Shown piece by piece: positions 19,864 through 29,027 of a stretch of DNA of 64,000 nt. The stretch lies in assembly GCA_012960105.1 (NCBI GenBank), contig DUBV01000022.1, positions 1-64,000 of the forward strand. Direction: 5' to 3'. The notes beneath the pieces are model-generated. The model was given only the letters and a program-made list of their open reading frames with translations. It was not told the DNA's origin and did no database searches. How positions within the stretch are numbered: the first letter of the stretch is position 1; every line of letters begins with the position of its first letter. The stretch comes from Thiotrichaceae bacterium (lineage in GTDB: Bacteria; Pseudomonadota; Gammaproteobacteria; Eutrophobiales; Eutrophobiaceae). Both the position numbers and the translations under genes were made by a program.

Positions 19864-21084
19864 TTACAAGACCTCCCCTCTTACTAGTCGAGGTTGTAAA
19901 CCAGCAATGCCCATTGTTTTTTCTACAAAAGATGTTTTCAAGTCAGGCATAAAATCCAGTAACAACATTGCCATATTTCTGGTCGAACTTAACAAAGGTA
20001 ATTCATTATAAAAACTACTTGCGAGTCTATTAGTAAAATTCATAACTCGTTGCTGATCCGCTATACGTAACTTTATATAGTTTTCCAAAATACTAATGTC
20101 ACCCGTAGCCTGTCCTTTTTCAATACCGGTGAAGATGCATTCCGCCAAACCGGCAACATCGCGCAAACCTAAATTAAAACCCTGAGCCGCATTAGGATGA
20201 ATACTGTGCGCGGCATTACCTAATAAAATTAATTGCTCTTGATACTGCTCAACGGCTTCTATAAATAAGATAGGATAAGATCGTCGTTGACCCACTTGTT
20301 CAATCTTACCCAAACGACGACCAAACTCATTTTCTACCGCTTTAATATAATGTTCATCAGACATACTCAAATAACGATCTGTATTTTCCTTATCGACAGT
20401 AAACACCAACACTGAACGATTTGTATCTATAGGCAATAGAGCGACGGGGCCATGTGATGTAAATCGTTCATAGGCGGTAGCATTATTTGGTTTTTGCGTT
20501 GTCACGTTAGCAACAATAGCCGTTTGTTTAAAATCATTTTCTTTGGTATTAATTCCGGCTAATCGTCTCACTAATGAACGGCTACCGTCTGCACCAACTA
20601 ATAATCCGGCAGTAATAGATTCAGTTTTATTATCACGCGTTATTTCCAGAGTTATCGCCGAATCTGTTTTCTGAAAATGTTTTAATTCGGCAGGACAAAT
20701 TAAATCGACATTATCGAAGCTAGACATTTGCCTGTGTAATGCTTGCCCCAAAGAACGCGCAACAACAACATGGCCTAACTCAGAGCGTCCTAATTCAGCA
20801 GCATCTAAATGCGTAAAACCAAAACGACCTTGATCTGAGATATGTATTTTTTTTATTGCAGTCGTAGTTGATTGCATCTGTTGCCAAACATTAATACGTT
20901 CAAGAATACGTTTCGAAGAAGGTGAAAGGGTAATTCCCCTATCATCATAACTAGGCTGTTGATCGCTACCTAATGCAATCGATTCGATAATACCAATACG
21001 CAAACCTGATGGTGCGATAGCACAAGCTAGACTCGCACCAACCATGCCCGCGCCAATAATAACAACATCATAGTCAGGCGACAT
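19864..21084 (-). CDS. ubiH: 2-octaprenyl-6-methoxyphenol hydroxylase
   Basis: Second member of the UbiH/COQ6 monooxygenase family, 406 residues. Landmarks are VVIIGAGMVGASLA at the N-terminus, GADGSRSLVRRLAG and LGNAAHSIHPNAAQGFNLGLRD. Synteny with pepP upstream and the second hydroxylase downstream supports UbiH. The start overlaps the end of pepP by 11 nt, indicating translational coupling. Presence of both hydroxylases implies aerobic ubiquinone synthesis. Confidence 0.92.
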   Translation of the reverse strand: MSPDYDVVIIGAGMVGASLACAIAPSGLRIGIIESIALGSDQQPSYDDRGITLSPSSKRILERINVWQQMQSTTTAIKKIHISDQGRFGFTHLDAAELGRSELGHVVVARSLGQALHRQMSSFDNVDLICPAELKHFQKTDSAITLEITRDNKTESITAGLLVGADGSRSLVRRLAGINTKENDFKQTAIVANVTTQKPNNATAYERFTSHGPVALLPIDTNRSVLVFTVDKENTDRYLSMSDEHYIKAVENEFGRRLGKIEQVGQRRSYPILFIEAVEQYQEQLILLGNAAHSIHPNAAQGFNLGLRDVAGLAECIFTGIEKGQATGDISILENYIKLRIADQQRVMNFTNRLASSFYNELPLLSSTRNMAMLLLDFMPDLKTSFVEKTMGIAGLQPRLVRGEVL

Positions 21085-22390
21085 TTGTCATCAATTCCTC
21101 AATTTCATCAGCCGTCTTCGGTGCATGCTTGCTTAAGACTTCATAACCGTCTTTAGTCACCAACACATCGTCCTCTATACGAATACCTATATTCCACCAT
21201 TTCTTCGGCAGACCTTTGGTTCCTGCTGGCATATAAAGACCTGGCTCTACCGTCAACACCATGCCTGCTTCGAGCATGCGCCATTCCCCATCAAGTTTAT
21301 AATCACCGACATCATGCACATCCATGCCGATCCAGTGTCCGGTACGATGCATATAATATTTTGTATAAGTCTGATCATTAATTAACTCATCGACATCACC
21401 TTTCAATATGCCAAGTTCGATCATACCTTCCGTTAAAACTCTGACGGCGGCATCATGCGGATCATTCCAGTGATTACCTGGCTTAACTTGTTCTATCGCC
21501 GCAAGTTGTGAGGCTAAAACCAAATCATAGGCCTGACGTTGTGCTGTAGAAAATTTACCATTTGCAGGAAAGGTCCGGGTGATATCACTGGCATAACCCT
21601 GATACTCAGCGCCGGCATCAATTAATAATAAATCACCATCATCAATCTCATCTCGATTCTCGGTGTAATGCAAAATACAGCCATTTTCACCTGAGCCAAC
21701 AATCGAAGGATAAGCCGCAGCACGTGCGCCGTTCTGCATAAACTCATGTACCAATTCGGCTTCAAGCTGAAACTCATGCATCCCGGGTTTACAGTATTGC
21801 ATCACGCGCTTATGCGCTCCTGATGAAATCTTTGCAGCTTGGCGCATTAATTTAATTTCATGCCGACTCTTATAAAGCCGCATGTCATGCAAGAAATGAT
21901 TGAGTGAAATAAACTCATCTGGAGCAACGACACCAGCTCGAGATTTACCCCGAATCTGCTTAACCCAACTGAGTACTCTTTGATCAAAGTTTTGATCATT
22001 ACCCATATTATAAAAAATACGTTCATGACCCTCGATTAGGCCGGGAAGAATGTCATCCATATCTTCTATAGGAAAAGCATCATCCGCATCATATAAATCT
22101 AACGCACCCTCAAGACCCGCGCGTCGACCATGCCAGGTTTCCATTTCTGCATCACTTTCTCGGCAAAACAAAATATATTCACCCTCAACACGATCTGGAA
22201 TTAAAACCGCCACAGCCTCAGGTTCGGGATACGCTGTTAAATAGAAAAAATCACTATCCGGACGAAAAGGAAACTCAACATCACGATTGCGAATATAGAC
22301 CGACGATGTTGGCAAAATGGCAATACTGTCTGAGCCAATCATATCCATCAGCCGTTTACGCCGACGCTGACACTCTTTTTTATTTATCAC
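21074..22390 (-). CDS. pepP: Xaa-Pro aminopeptidase
   Basis: PepP removes the N-terminal residue before proline using two manganese ions. The 438 residues include an N-terminal domain (IAILPTSSVYIRNRDVEFPF) and the pita-bread metallopeptidase domain. Likely metal ligands are the Asp residues in LLIDAGAEYQGYASDITR, the His in HRTGHWIGMDVHD, and the Glu residues in LTVEPGLY and IRIEDDVLV. It belongs to the ygfB-pepP-ubiH-ubiI operon and overlaps ubiH. Confidence 0.96.
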   Translation of the reverse strand: MINKKECQRRRKRLMDMIGSDSIAILPTSSVYIRNRDVEFPFRPDSDFFYLTAYPEPEAVAVLIPDRVEGEYILFCRESDAEMETWHGRRAGLEGALDLYDADDAFPIEDMDDILPGLIEGHERIFYNMGNDQNFDQRVLSWVKQIRGKSRAGVVAPDEFISLNHFLHDMRLYKSRHEIKLMRQAAKISSGAHKRVMQYCKPGMHEFQLEAELVHEFMQNGARAAAYPSIVGSGENGCILHYTENRDEIDDGDLLLIDAGAEYQGYASDITRTFPANGKFSTAQRQAYDLVLASQLAAIEQVKPGNHWNDPHDAAVRVLTEGMIELGILKGDVDELINDQTYTKYYMHRTGHWIGMDVHDVGDYKLDGEWRMLEAGMVLTVEPGLYMPAGTKGLPKKWWNIGIRIEDDVLVTKDGYEVLSKHAPKTADEIEELMTNVA

Positions 22391-22408
22391 CCGAAAATCT
22401 CCATGGGA

Positions 22409-22966
22409 TTAGTGCAGAACCTTAGGTTTTTCACTATTAATATTCACTTGATGCCATTCCTGATGCAGCATAATGGTGCCGACGCGGATATATTCAACTA
22501 TTTCAAAGAATGCGGACTCAGATTCCTCATTATCTTCAACCATTGTTTCCATACGCGAAATCGAGACCAAATCCTTAATAAATTCATCACATTCTTCAAT
22601 TAATGGTGGTTTTTCACCCAACCCACCTATTCCCAGACCGCTAACAAAACCGGCACACCATTCTGCCAGTGCAGCAGAACGCTGACTGATCGTAGATGTA
22701 TCATCCGGCAAGAGTAAATTGAAAGAAATCTCCTCAGCCAAAATCTCTTCTTTCACCTGATTTGCCAGGCGAGTAAGAACAGCGGAACAATCTTCCAAAT
22801 CCACAGCATCATCAATGCCCGCTAGCAAATGATCCTGCCAAGACTCAGCGACAACAGTATTGCTGGTACAAAAATGCCCGCAGAAGAAACCGTGGCATTC
22901 TGAAGCTCGCACACCTGCATGCACCGCGCCCAATTCAGCGTTCATTTCATCATAATCAACTTTCAT
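22409..22966 (-). CDS. ygfB: YgfB/UPF0149 family protein
   Basis: A 185-residue all-helical protein of the UPF0149 family. Typical traits are AECHGFFCG-like text near residues 22-30 (here SECHGFFCGH), LAEWCAGFVSGLG near 125-137 and an acidic helix EECDEFIKDL. In Pseudomonas the homolog affects the beta-lactamase regulator AmpD; a role here is unknown. It is the first gene of the operon with pepP and the ubi genes, 18 nt before pepP, and is divergent from the zapA cluster. Confidence 0.88.
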   Translation of the reverse strand: MKVDYDEMNAELGAVHAGVRASECHGFFCGHFCTSNTVVAESWQDHLLAGIDDAVDLEDCSAVLTRLANQVKEEILAEEISFNLLLPDDTSTISQRSAALAEWCAGFVSGLGIGGLGEKPPLIEECDEFIKDLVSISRMETMVEDNEESESAFFEIVEYIRVGTIMLHQEWHQVNINSEKPKVLH

Positions 22967-23155
22967 AGCTTTTTTCTTATCCGACTCACTACTAAATGAT
23001 AGTTTTTAGTGCACAATAATAACAGGAAGCGGCACACAGCATCTTCTATTTGTCATCACTGGTTGACCAGTTTATTCAGGCACTTTATATTGATGATATT
23101 ATGATAAATCAACTATAACGCTGGTTCACAGCAGAACGAGTATCAGGACACGATC

Positions 23156-23380
23156 ATGAGCAATGAAGACAACGAAAATACCGACCTAGCAGCACTCGAA
23201 TCACGTGTTGATGAGTTAATTAGTACTGTCAGCCAGTTAAAAACCGAAAATTCTGCCCTGCGTAACCAGCAAAACAGCTTGGTTACTGAACGCGCTGTCT
23301 TGATTGAAAAAACGGAACTCGCCAGAACTCGAATCGAATCAATGATTTCACGATTACGCTCTATGGAAACGCGTTCATGA
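23156..23380 (+). CDS. Small coiled-coil protein, ZapB-like (TIGR02449-type)
   Basis: A 74-residue coiled coil with regular leucines (LESRVDELISTVSQLKTENSAL), like the small protein encoded before zapA in many gammaproteobacteria. AGGA lies about 8 nt before the ATG. Its last codons overlap zapA in an ATGA junction, so the two are coupled. Cell-division involvement is inferred from this position; direct evidence is lacking. Confidence 0.85.
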   Translation: MSNEDNENTDLAALESRVDELISTVSQLKTENSALRNQQNSLVTERAVLIEKTELARTRIESMISRLRSMETRS

Positions 23381-23718
23381 GCAAAGATAGTTCTCCAATA
23401 AGCGTCACGGTCCTTGAAAAAGAATATCTGATTAATTGTGAGGCCGGCGAAAGAGAATCTCTGCGTAGAGCTGCTGATTTCCTAAATCAGAAGATGGACG
23501 AAATGAAAAACAGCGGCGTCATCATCGGAGCCGAACGTATTGCAATTATGACCGCACTAAATATCACCAATGAATTACTCGCATACAAAAGAGATAATCA
23601 GGACTATACTTCTAGTGTAGACAATACCCTGAAACGATTACAAAACAAGATTAATGACGCCTTGGCTAGGGATACTCAACTGGACATGGTAGACGCTTCA
23701 GTTTCTCAAGGCGAATAA
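23377..23718 (+). CDS. zapA: Cell division protein ZapA
   Basis: ZapA bundles FtsZ filaments at the division site. The 113-residue protein has the N-terminal globular part with VTVLEKEYLINCEAGERESL and the AADFLNQKMDEM stretch, then a C-terminal coiled coil. The gene overlaps the upstream coiled-coil gene by 4 nt and is followed directly by 6S RNA, the arrangement conserved in gammaproteobacteria. Confidence 0.95.
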   Translation: MSKDSSPISVTVLEKEYLINCEAGERESLRRAADFLNQKMDEMKNSGVIIGAERIAIMTALNITNELLAYKRDNQDYTSSVDNTLKRLQNKINDALARDTQLDMVDASVSQGE

Positions 23719-23731
23719 GTAAGAATCAAAC

Positions 23732-23922
23732 TTGGGTATCTTCTGTGATGCTCGTTATCATATTCGTGGTAACTTGAGCCGATAAGATATTATACAGGGA
23801 GTCTGAAAGCAGTGTTGTTGTGCCATCCATCCACGTGGACAGCCTGATACGCCGCCTAAGATGCCCACTTGAACCTCTGGTTCAAGTTCAATGTATGAGA
23901 CGACGTCATGGTTGATACCTTC
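23732..23922 (+). ncRNA. ssrS: 6S RNA
   Basis: The segment right after zapA folds as 6S RNA. The ends GGTATC (23735-23740) and GATACC (23914-23919) pair, and GTGATG next to them pairs with CGTCAT allowing G-U pairs. The text TTGAGCCGATA near the 5' side and CTTGAACCTCTGGTTCAAG on the 3' side match conserved parts of enterobacterial 6S RNA. 6S RNA binds sigma70 polymerase in stationary phase. Length is about 190 nt and the ends are approximate. Unlike E. coli, no 5-formyl-THF cyclo-ligase gene follows. Confidence 0.92.
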
Positions 23923-23997
23923 CATTCTTTGAATTTGATCTGGGTAGGTCTTTAGATCAATATTTTTCTTCACCTTTATTTCGTCTGAAGACGAGCT

Positions 23998-24025
23998 ACT
24001 TCTTTTTGCGTGGCCAAAAAGAAGT
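23998..24025. terminator. Long hairpin between ssrS and ilvA, possible two-way terminator
   Basis: ACTTCTTTTTG (23998-24008) and CAAAAAGAAGT (24015-24025) form an 11-bp perfect stem around CGTGGC. It lies 39 nt beyond the ilvA stop on the ilvA strand and about 75 nt beyond 6S RNA on the other. The stem and its flank (translating as LNGELLLFGHAK on the minus strand) resemble a short dispersed sequence I have seen in other gammaproteobacteria, so it may also be a repeat. Confidence 0.55.
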
Positions 24026-24063
24026 AACTCGCCATTAAGCGAAACCAAAGTAAAAAATAACCT

Positions 24064-25590
24064 CTAACTCAAAAACTTCTGATATGCAGGATTCTCAGTC
24101 TCCTTCCAAAACGTAATTCCTAAGCCATCAACAAACTCTTGAAACTGATCGCGTTCATCTTCTTTAACTTGAAAGCCCATAAGTACACGCCCATAGGCTG
24201 CACCATGGTTTCTATAATGAAATAAACTGATATTCCAACGTTCTCCCATTTCCGTTAAAAAATGTAATAACGCGCCGGAGCGTTCGGGGAATTCAAAGCG
24301 ATAGAGCACTTCATTGTCAGCTTGTGGTGCATGGCCACCGACCATGTAGCGAATATGCATCTTGGCGATCACATCGTTACTTAAATCAGTAACGTCATAA
24401 CCTTTTTCTGTTAGCTGATTTATTAATGCATCTTTTTCTTCTACACCATTTTTTAATTGCACACCGACAAACACATTTGCATCGTTGTCATCTGAATAAC
24501 GATAGTTAAATTCGGTGATCAAACGCGGACCAAGATCGTGGCATAGATGACGGAAACTTCCAGGGCGTTCTGGAATACCTATTACTAATAAGCCTTCTCG
24601 GTTTTCACCCAAAGCAGAAAGCTCGGCGATATGACGTAAACGATCGAAGTTGACATTAGCACCACTGAAAATAGCTACCAATTCTTTGTCGTTTAAATTT
24701 TCTCTGACGACATATTGTTTTAATCCTGCAAGCGCTAATGCACCGGCAGGCTCAGGAATAGAACGTGTATCTTCAAAGATATCTTTTACTGCTGCGCAGA
24801 TATCATCAATGCTGACTAATAAAATTTCATCAACTAACTCTTTTGCTATGCGATAGTTTTCTTCACCAACTTGTCTCACTGCAGCACCATCGGCAAAGAT
24901 TCCTATTTGATCCAGCACAACACGCTCATTAGCTGCGAAGGCAGCATGCATGCTTGGTGCTTCGTCGTGTTCTACTCCAATTATTTTAATATCTGGATAG
25001 TTTGCTTTTACATAGGCAGCGAGACCAGCAATTAAGCCGCCACCACCGACAGGCACAAAAATAATATCTGGTGTGCTTGGGTGTTGCTCAAGTAACTCAA
25101 CAGCAACCGTCGCTTGTCCGGCAATAACCAGGGGATGATCAAATGGCGGGATGTAACACATGGCAGATTCTTCTGACATCTTTAGCGCATGATCTTTAGC
25201 TTCATCATAGGTATTACCATGCAAGACGACTTCGGCATTCATGCGTTTTACGGAACCTATCTTAATATCAGGCGTAGTTTTAGGCATGACGATGACTGCT
25301 TTCATGTTCAGGCCTTGTGCTGACATTGCTACGCCTTGCGCATGATTGCCCGCTGATGCAGTGATAACACCGAGTTTACGCTCATATTCTGTTAAAGAGG
25401 CGATCATGTTGTAAGCGCCACGCAACTTATAGGAAAAAACCGGCTGTTGGTCTTCTCGCTTTAACCAGATATTATTATTATGGCGTTGTGACAGTTGCGG
25501 TGCGTGGTCAAGATCGGTTCGTTTTGCGACCGTATAGATCCGCTGACCCGCTTCTTCAATTAATTTTTTGTATTCATCAAACATTCGCAT
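24064..25590 (-). CDS. ilvA: Threonine ammonia-lyase, biosynthetic form
   Basis: IlvA deaminates threonine to 2-oxobutanoate, the first step to isoleucine. The 508-residue length, with two ACT-like regulatory domains in the C-terminal third (about 325-505), marks the isoleucine-feedback form and excludes the short catabolic form. The PLP lysine lies in SYKLRGAYNM, and the phosphate loop is GGGGLIAGLAAY. The gene is divergent from rpiA across 50 nt. No leader attenuator is seen in that short gap. Confidence 0.96.
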   Translation of the reverse strand: MRMFDEYKKLIEEAGQRIYTVAKRTDLDHAPQLSQRHNNNIWLKREDQQPVFSYKLRGAYNMIASLTEYERKLGVITASAGNHAQGVAMSAQGLNMKAVIVMPKTTPDIKIGSVKRMNAEVVLHGNTYDEAKDHALKMSEESAMCYIPPFDHPLVIAGQATVAVELLEQHPSTPDIIFVPVGGGGLIAGLAAYVKANYPDIKIIGVEHDEAPSMHAAFAANERVVLDQIGIFADGAAVRQVGEENYRIAKELVDEILLVSIDDICAAVKDIFEDTRSIPEPAGALALAGLKQYVVRENLNDKELVAIFSGANVNFDRLRHIAELSALGENREGLLVIGIPERPGSFRHLCHDLGPRLITEFNYRYSDDNDANVFVGVQLKNGVEEKDALINQLTEKGYDVTDLSNDVIAKMHIRYMVGGHAPQADNEVLYRFEFPERSGALLHFLTEMGERWNISLFHYRNHGAAYGRVLMGFQVKEDERDQFQEFVDGLGITFWKETENPAYQKFLS

Positions 25591-25640
25591 AAGATAACAC
25601 TATTAGAGCCTATCTCACATACTGATTAATCGGAGCATTT

Positions 25641-26294
25641 ATGTCTCAAGATGACAAAAAAAGAGAAGTTGCCAAAGCCGCTGTTAGCTATATTGAAGAT
25701 GATACAATCGTCGGCGTAGGAACTGGTAGTACCGTTAATTTCTTCATTGAGGAGCTTGCCAAAATAAAAGGTCGAATAGATGGTGCCGTCTCTAGCTCGG
25801 TTGCCAGCGAAAAATTACTCAAACAACTTCATATCCCAGTACTACAATTAAATAGCGTAATAGAGATTCCTGTCTACGTGGATGGTGCCGATGAAGCAAC
25901 CGAACATAGACATTTGATTAAAGGCGGCGGCGGCGCGCTGACACGAGAAAAAATTGTGGCGGCAGCAAGCAAGCAATTTGTTTGTATTATTGACGATAGC
26001 AAAATGGTGCCCATGCTAGGCGAGTTTCCTTTACCGGTTGAAGTCATCCCTATGGCACAGAGCTATGTTGCTCGACAAATAAGCAAACTGGGCGGTCAGC
26101 CTGTATTACGTGAAGGGTTTACTACTGATAATGGCAATATCATTCTCGATATCCAAAATATGAAGATTGATGACCCAGTTGAATTTGAACACAATCTTAA
26201 TCAGATAGTCGGTGTAGTGACGAATGGGCTGTTTGCTCATAGACCCGCTGATATATTGTTAATTGCCAGCGATGAGGGCGTAAAAAAACTGTAA
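25641..26294 (+). CDS. rpiA: Ribose-5-phosphate isomerase A
   Basis: RpiA interconverts ribose-5-phosphate and ribulose-5-phosphate. The 217-residue protein shows [25 protein letters not shown], the catalytic-region DGADEAT and [14 protein letters not shown] motifs, all diagnostic. A CGGAG site precedes the ATG. The ilvA-rpiA divergent pair is common in gammaproteobacteria. No operon partner downstream is required, though a tiny membrane ORF follows. Confidence 0.97.
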   Translation: MSQDDKKREVAKAAVSYIEDDTIVGVGTGSTVNFFIEELAKIKGRIDGAVSSSVASEKLLKQLHIPVLQLNSVIEIPVYVDGADEATEHRHLIKGGGGALTREKIVAAASKQFVCIIDDSKMVPMLGEFPLPVEVIPMAQSYVARQISKLGGQPVLREGFTTDNGNIILDIQNMKIDDPVEFEHNLNQIVGVVTNGLFAHRPADILLIASDEGVKKL

Positions 26295-26408
26295 TCTGTG
26301 AAGTTTGTCGCTAAATTGATACATTTAATATTGGCTTATTAGCTATAGTTTAGCTTAGAATACGAAACAGAATGAAAAGTCATACCTTTGAATATAGGAA
26401 ATAAATAG

Positions 26409-26561
26409 ATGCTCTTTTATATAGTTTATATCTTGTCGGTTATTGTACTTGTTTTGCACTTTACCGGTTTTCTTGCTCGTAGAAACATGGATTGGGTTGT
26501 ACTACTAGCTGCCGTTGCAATTTTTGCTGTCAATATCCTCGACTTTCTCAAGGTAATTTAA
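26409..26561 (+). CDS. Tiny membrane protein, 50 residues
   Basis: A short ORF with a good Shine-Dalgarno site (AGGA about 10 nt upstream) encodes 50 residues: a hydrophobic segment (2-22), the charged turn ARRNMDW, then a second hydrophobic segment (30-47). It sits between rpiA and dtd on the same strand. I recognise no family. The well-placed ribosome site and two-helix layout argue that it is real. Confidence 0.55.
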   Translation: MLFYIVYILSVIVLVLHFTGFLARRNMDWVVLLAAVAIFAVNILDFLKVI

Positions 26562-26633
26562 CCCTCTTTTATTTTCATAAATCATTTATTGTTAGGCGCT
26601 AGCTTTGTGCTTGATTTGAATTACTGATAATAA

Positions 26634-27071
26634 ATGATTGGACTCCTGCAACGCGTTACTCAGGCCTCTGTCACTATCAATGGTGATATTGTATCTTCAA
26701 TTAATACTGGGCTTTTAGTATTGATTGCTATTGAAAAAAATGATTCAGAAAAAAATGCTGAACGTTTATTTGAAAAATTAATTGCTTACCGTGTCTTTGC
26801 TGATAACGAAGACAAAATGAACCTCAGTCTGCAAGATATTCAAGCTGGTTTATTACTTGTACCTCAATTTACTTTGGCAGCTGATACTAAAAAAGGTTTA
26901 CGACCTAGTTTTTCTGATGCTGCACCACCTAAACTGGCAAAACAATTATTTGATTTTTTAGTCCACTATGCGCGGGAAAAATATACGTCGGTTGAAACAG
27001 GTGTGTTTGGTGCAGATATGCAGGTTAATTTAAATAATGATGGGCCGGTTACTTTCTGGTTACAGAGCTAA
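26634..27071 (+). CDS. dtd: D-aminoacyl-tRNA deacylase
   Basis: Dtd removes D-amino acids from mischarged tRNA, acting as a chiral proofreader in the cytoplasm. The 145 residues are standard. Landmarks are MIGLLQRVTQASV at the start, LLLVPQFTLAADTKKGLRPSFSDAA containing the SQFTL-type catalytic motif, and the NDGPVTFWL motif at the end with the Gly-cis-Pro pair. No Shine-Dalgarno site is obvious. A GGGTT/AACCC hairpin follows the stop. Confidence 0.96.
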   Translation: MIGLLQRVTQASVTINGDIVSSINTGLLVLIAIEKNDSEKNAERLFEKLIAYRVFADNEDKMNLSLQDIQAGLLLVPQFTLAADTKKGLRPSFSDAAPPKLAKQLFDFLVHYAREKYTSVETGVFGADMQVNLNNDGPVTFWLQS

Positions 27072-27079
27072 AAGGGTTT

Positions 27080-27256
27080 TTAACCCATATAGACAATAGC
27101 AATTAGTATTGAAATTATAAAAATAACGACTCCTACGAGACGCTGTTTACCTTGCATTATATTTGTTTTAAAACGTGTCTTATAGAAATAGCGTAACGAT
27201 AGAAAAATTATCATTGCAGATATCGTACTAAGAAAACCAACTAATTCATTTCTCAC
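27080..27256 (-). CDS. Small two-helix membrane protein, GTG start
   Basis: A minus-strand frame begins at a GTG 10 nt after the hemF stop and encodes 58 residues: a hydrophobic segment (about 5-21), a basic loop with RYFYKTRFKTN and QGKQR, and a second hydrophobic segment (about 41-57). Position, spacing and residue pattern suggest a gene co-transcribed with hemF. I do not recognise the family. The layout is loosely like the small DUF2909 proteins, but I cannot confirm that. No strong Shine-Dalgarno site is seen. Confidence 0.5.
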   Translation of the reverse strand: MRNELVGFLSTISAMIIFLSLRYFYKTRFKTNIMQGKQRLVGVVIFIISILIAIVYMG

Positions 27257-27266
27257 GTTTCTAATC

Positions 27267-28175
27267 TCACTTTTTTAGCCAGTCCTGTGGTTTAAGAAAC
27301 ACATCATATAATTCCGCTTCAGCTGAACCCGGCTCAACTTGATGATCATATTGCCAACGAACCAGAGGCGGTAAAGACATCAATATAGATTCTGTTCGAC
27401 CTCCCGACTGCAAACCAAATAAAGTGCCACGATCATAAACTAGGTTGAATTCAACATAGCGGCCACGCCGATACAACTGAAAGTCGCGCTCGCGTTCACC
27501 GTACTCCGTGTCTTTACGTCGCTCTACAATCGGTAAATAGGCTTTTAAAAAGTGGTCGCCGATACTTTGCATAAACTTAAAACAAGACTCAAAACCCGGT
27601 TCATTCAAATCATCATAAAATAAACCACCTATGCCGCGCGGTTCCTGACGGTGCTTAAGATAAAAGTATTCGTCACACCATTTTTTATATTTTGCATAAC
27701 TATCATCATCAAAACCATCACATGCTAGCTTCGCAGTTTCATGCCAATGACGCGCATCTTCTTTAAATCCGTAATAAGGGGTTAAATCAAAACCACCACC
27801 AAACCACCAAATCGGTTCTTCGCCTTCTTTCTCGGCAACAAAGAAACGCACATTCATATGCGTCGTCGGCACATACGGGTTTAATGGATGAATTACTAAT
27901 GAATCACCCAAAGCTTGAAATGTTCTACCGGCTAATTCTGGTCGATTTGCAGTAGCTGAAGGAGGCAAGGCATCACCAAATACATGCGAAAAATTAATTC
28001 CACCTTGCTCAAATAGTTTGCCGCCCTGCATCACTCGAGTACGACCGCCACCACCGGCCTCACGTTGCCATTCATCTTCCGTCAGTACCAATTTGTCATC
28101 CACTTGCATCAATGCATCAGAAATCTGGCCTTGTAGGCCCAGTAAATACTGTTTGATGCTATCAATATCAATCAT
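27267..28175 (-). CDS. hemF: Oxygen-dependent coproporphyrinogen III oxidase
   Basis: HemF converts coproporphyrinogen III to protoporphyrinogen IX using oxygen, in heme synthesis. The 302 residues show [61 protein letters not shown] and [14 protein letters not shown], all strongly conserved. It is divergent from hisB across 74 nt. Together with ubiH it points to aerobic growth; an anaerobic HemN may exist outside the window. Confidence 0.98.
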   Translation of the reverse strand: MIDIDSIKQYLLGLQGQISDALMQVDDKLVLTEDEWQREAGGGGRTRVMQGGKLFEQGGINFSHVFGDALPPSATANRPELAGRTFQALGDSLVIHPLNPYVPTTHMNVRFFVAEKEGEEPIWWFGGGFDLTPYYGFKEDARHWHETAKLACDGFDDDSYAKYKKWCDEYFYLKHRQEPRGIGGLFYDDLNEPGFESCFKFMQSIGDHFLKAYLPIVERRKDTEYGERERDFQLYRRGRYVEFNLVYDRGTLFGLQSGGRTESILMSLPPLVRWQYDHQVEPGSAEAELYDVFLKPQDWLKK

Positions 28176-28249
28176 TTTGGCTCCCTTTGTTGGTAATAAC
28201 GCTGCTAGAGGTTATCCTATCACGCAAATTTTTCTAGGTAACAAAGATA

Positions 28250-28843
28250 ATGAGTAATCGTAGCGCGACAATTAAACGTGACACTAAAGAAACACAAATA
28301 GAAGTGTCAATTAACCTTGATGGAACGGGTAAGGTCGATCTTGATGTTGGCGTTCCTTTTCTTGAACACATGCTGGATCAGATTGCCCGACATGGCATGT
28401 TTGATCTAACGGTTAAAGCCAAAGGCGATTTGGAAATCGATGCACACCACACTGTAGAAGATGTAGGCATTACTCTCGGACAAGCGTTCACTGAAGCCTT
28501 AGCCGATAAGAAAGGTATACGTCGTTATGCACATGCCTATGTGCCTCTTGATGAAGCTTTATCTCGCGTCGTAATAGATTGCTCTGGTCGTCCAGGTCTT
28601 GAATACAACGTCAATTATCCTCGGGCTAGAGTCGGTGATTTTGATGTGGATTTAATCTTTGAATTCTTCCAGGGCTTTATTAATCACGCGATGATGACAC
28701 TACACATTGATAGTCTACGTGGGCGTAATTCACACCACATAGCGGAAACCATCTTTAAAGCATTTGGTCGTGCTTTACGAGTTGCTGTGGAACAAGATCC
28801 GCGTATGGAAGGGATTCTACCTTCTACTAAAGGCGCCTTATAA
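28250..28843 (+). CDS. hisB: Imidazoleglycerol-phosphate dehydratase
   Basis: HisB dehydrates imidazoleglycerol phosphate in histidine synthesis. At 197 residues it is the single-function form without the phosphatase domain. The metal-binding motifs are [36 protein letters not shown] and a closing PSTKGAL. AGGT lies upstream of the ATG. The stop codon abuts a repeat element of about 240 bp that separates it from hisH, where many relatives have only a short gap. Confidence 0.97.
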   Translation: MSNRSATIKRDTKETQIEVSINLDGTGKVDLDVGVPFLEHMLDQIARHGMFDLTVKAKGDLEIDAHHTVEDVGITLGQAFTEALADKKGIRRYAHAYVPLDEALSRVVIDCSGRPGLEYNVNYPRARVGDFDVDLIFEFFQGFINHAMMTLHIDSLRGRNSHHIAETIFKAFGRALRVAVEQDPRMEGILPSTKGAL

Positions 28844-28888
28844 AAACACTTTAAAAATGCACTTTTTCCGCGATCGCTGCGTCAGCTC

Positions 28889-28935
28889 GGCAACAGCTCC
28901 ATGCGTTGCACTACCTCCTGCATCCATGCAGTCGT
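28889..28935 (+). repeat. Nested repeat module 1 (CTGCATCCATGCAG type)
   Basis: This segment interrupts the element core between CAGCTC and CGTGCTC. It contains the hairpin CTGCATCCATGCAG (28918-28931) preceded by GCACTACCTC. A near-identical module lies at 28975-29027, and a related one is after rlmH. Confidence 0.65.
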
Positions 28936-28974
28936 CCGTGCTCAAATACTCATGTATAATTTTATACACTGCGT

Positions 28975-29027
28975 TTCTCGGCTTTGGCTTCCTGCGACGC
29001 TCTACCCCCTGCGTCCATGCAGTCGTG
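28975..29027 (+). repeat. Nested repeat module 2 (CTGCGTCCATGCAG type)
   Basis: It contains CTCTACCCCCTGCGTCCATG with CTGCGTCCATGCAG at 29009-29022, in the same orientation as module 1. The fis copy of the host element lacks both modules, which shows they are insertions. Confidence 0.65.

Noticed and set aside
23758-24048. 96-residue minus-strand reading frame between zapA and ilvA
   Set aside because: It is antisense to the 6S RNA and partly made of a hairpin repeat. The RNA structure explains the sequence better.
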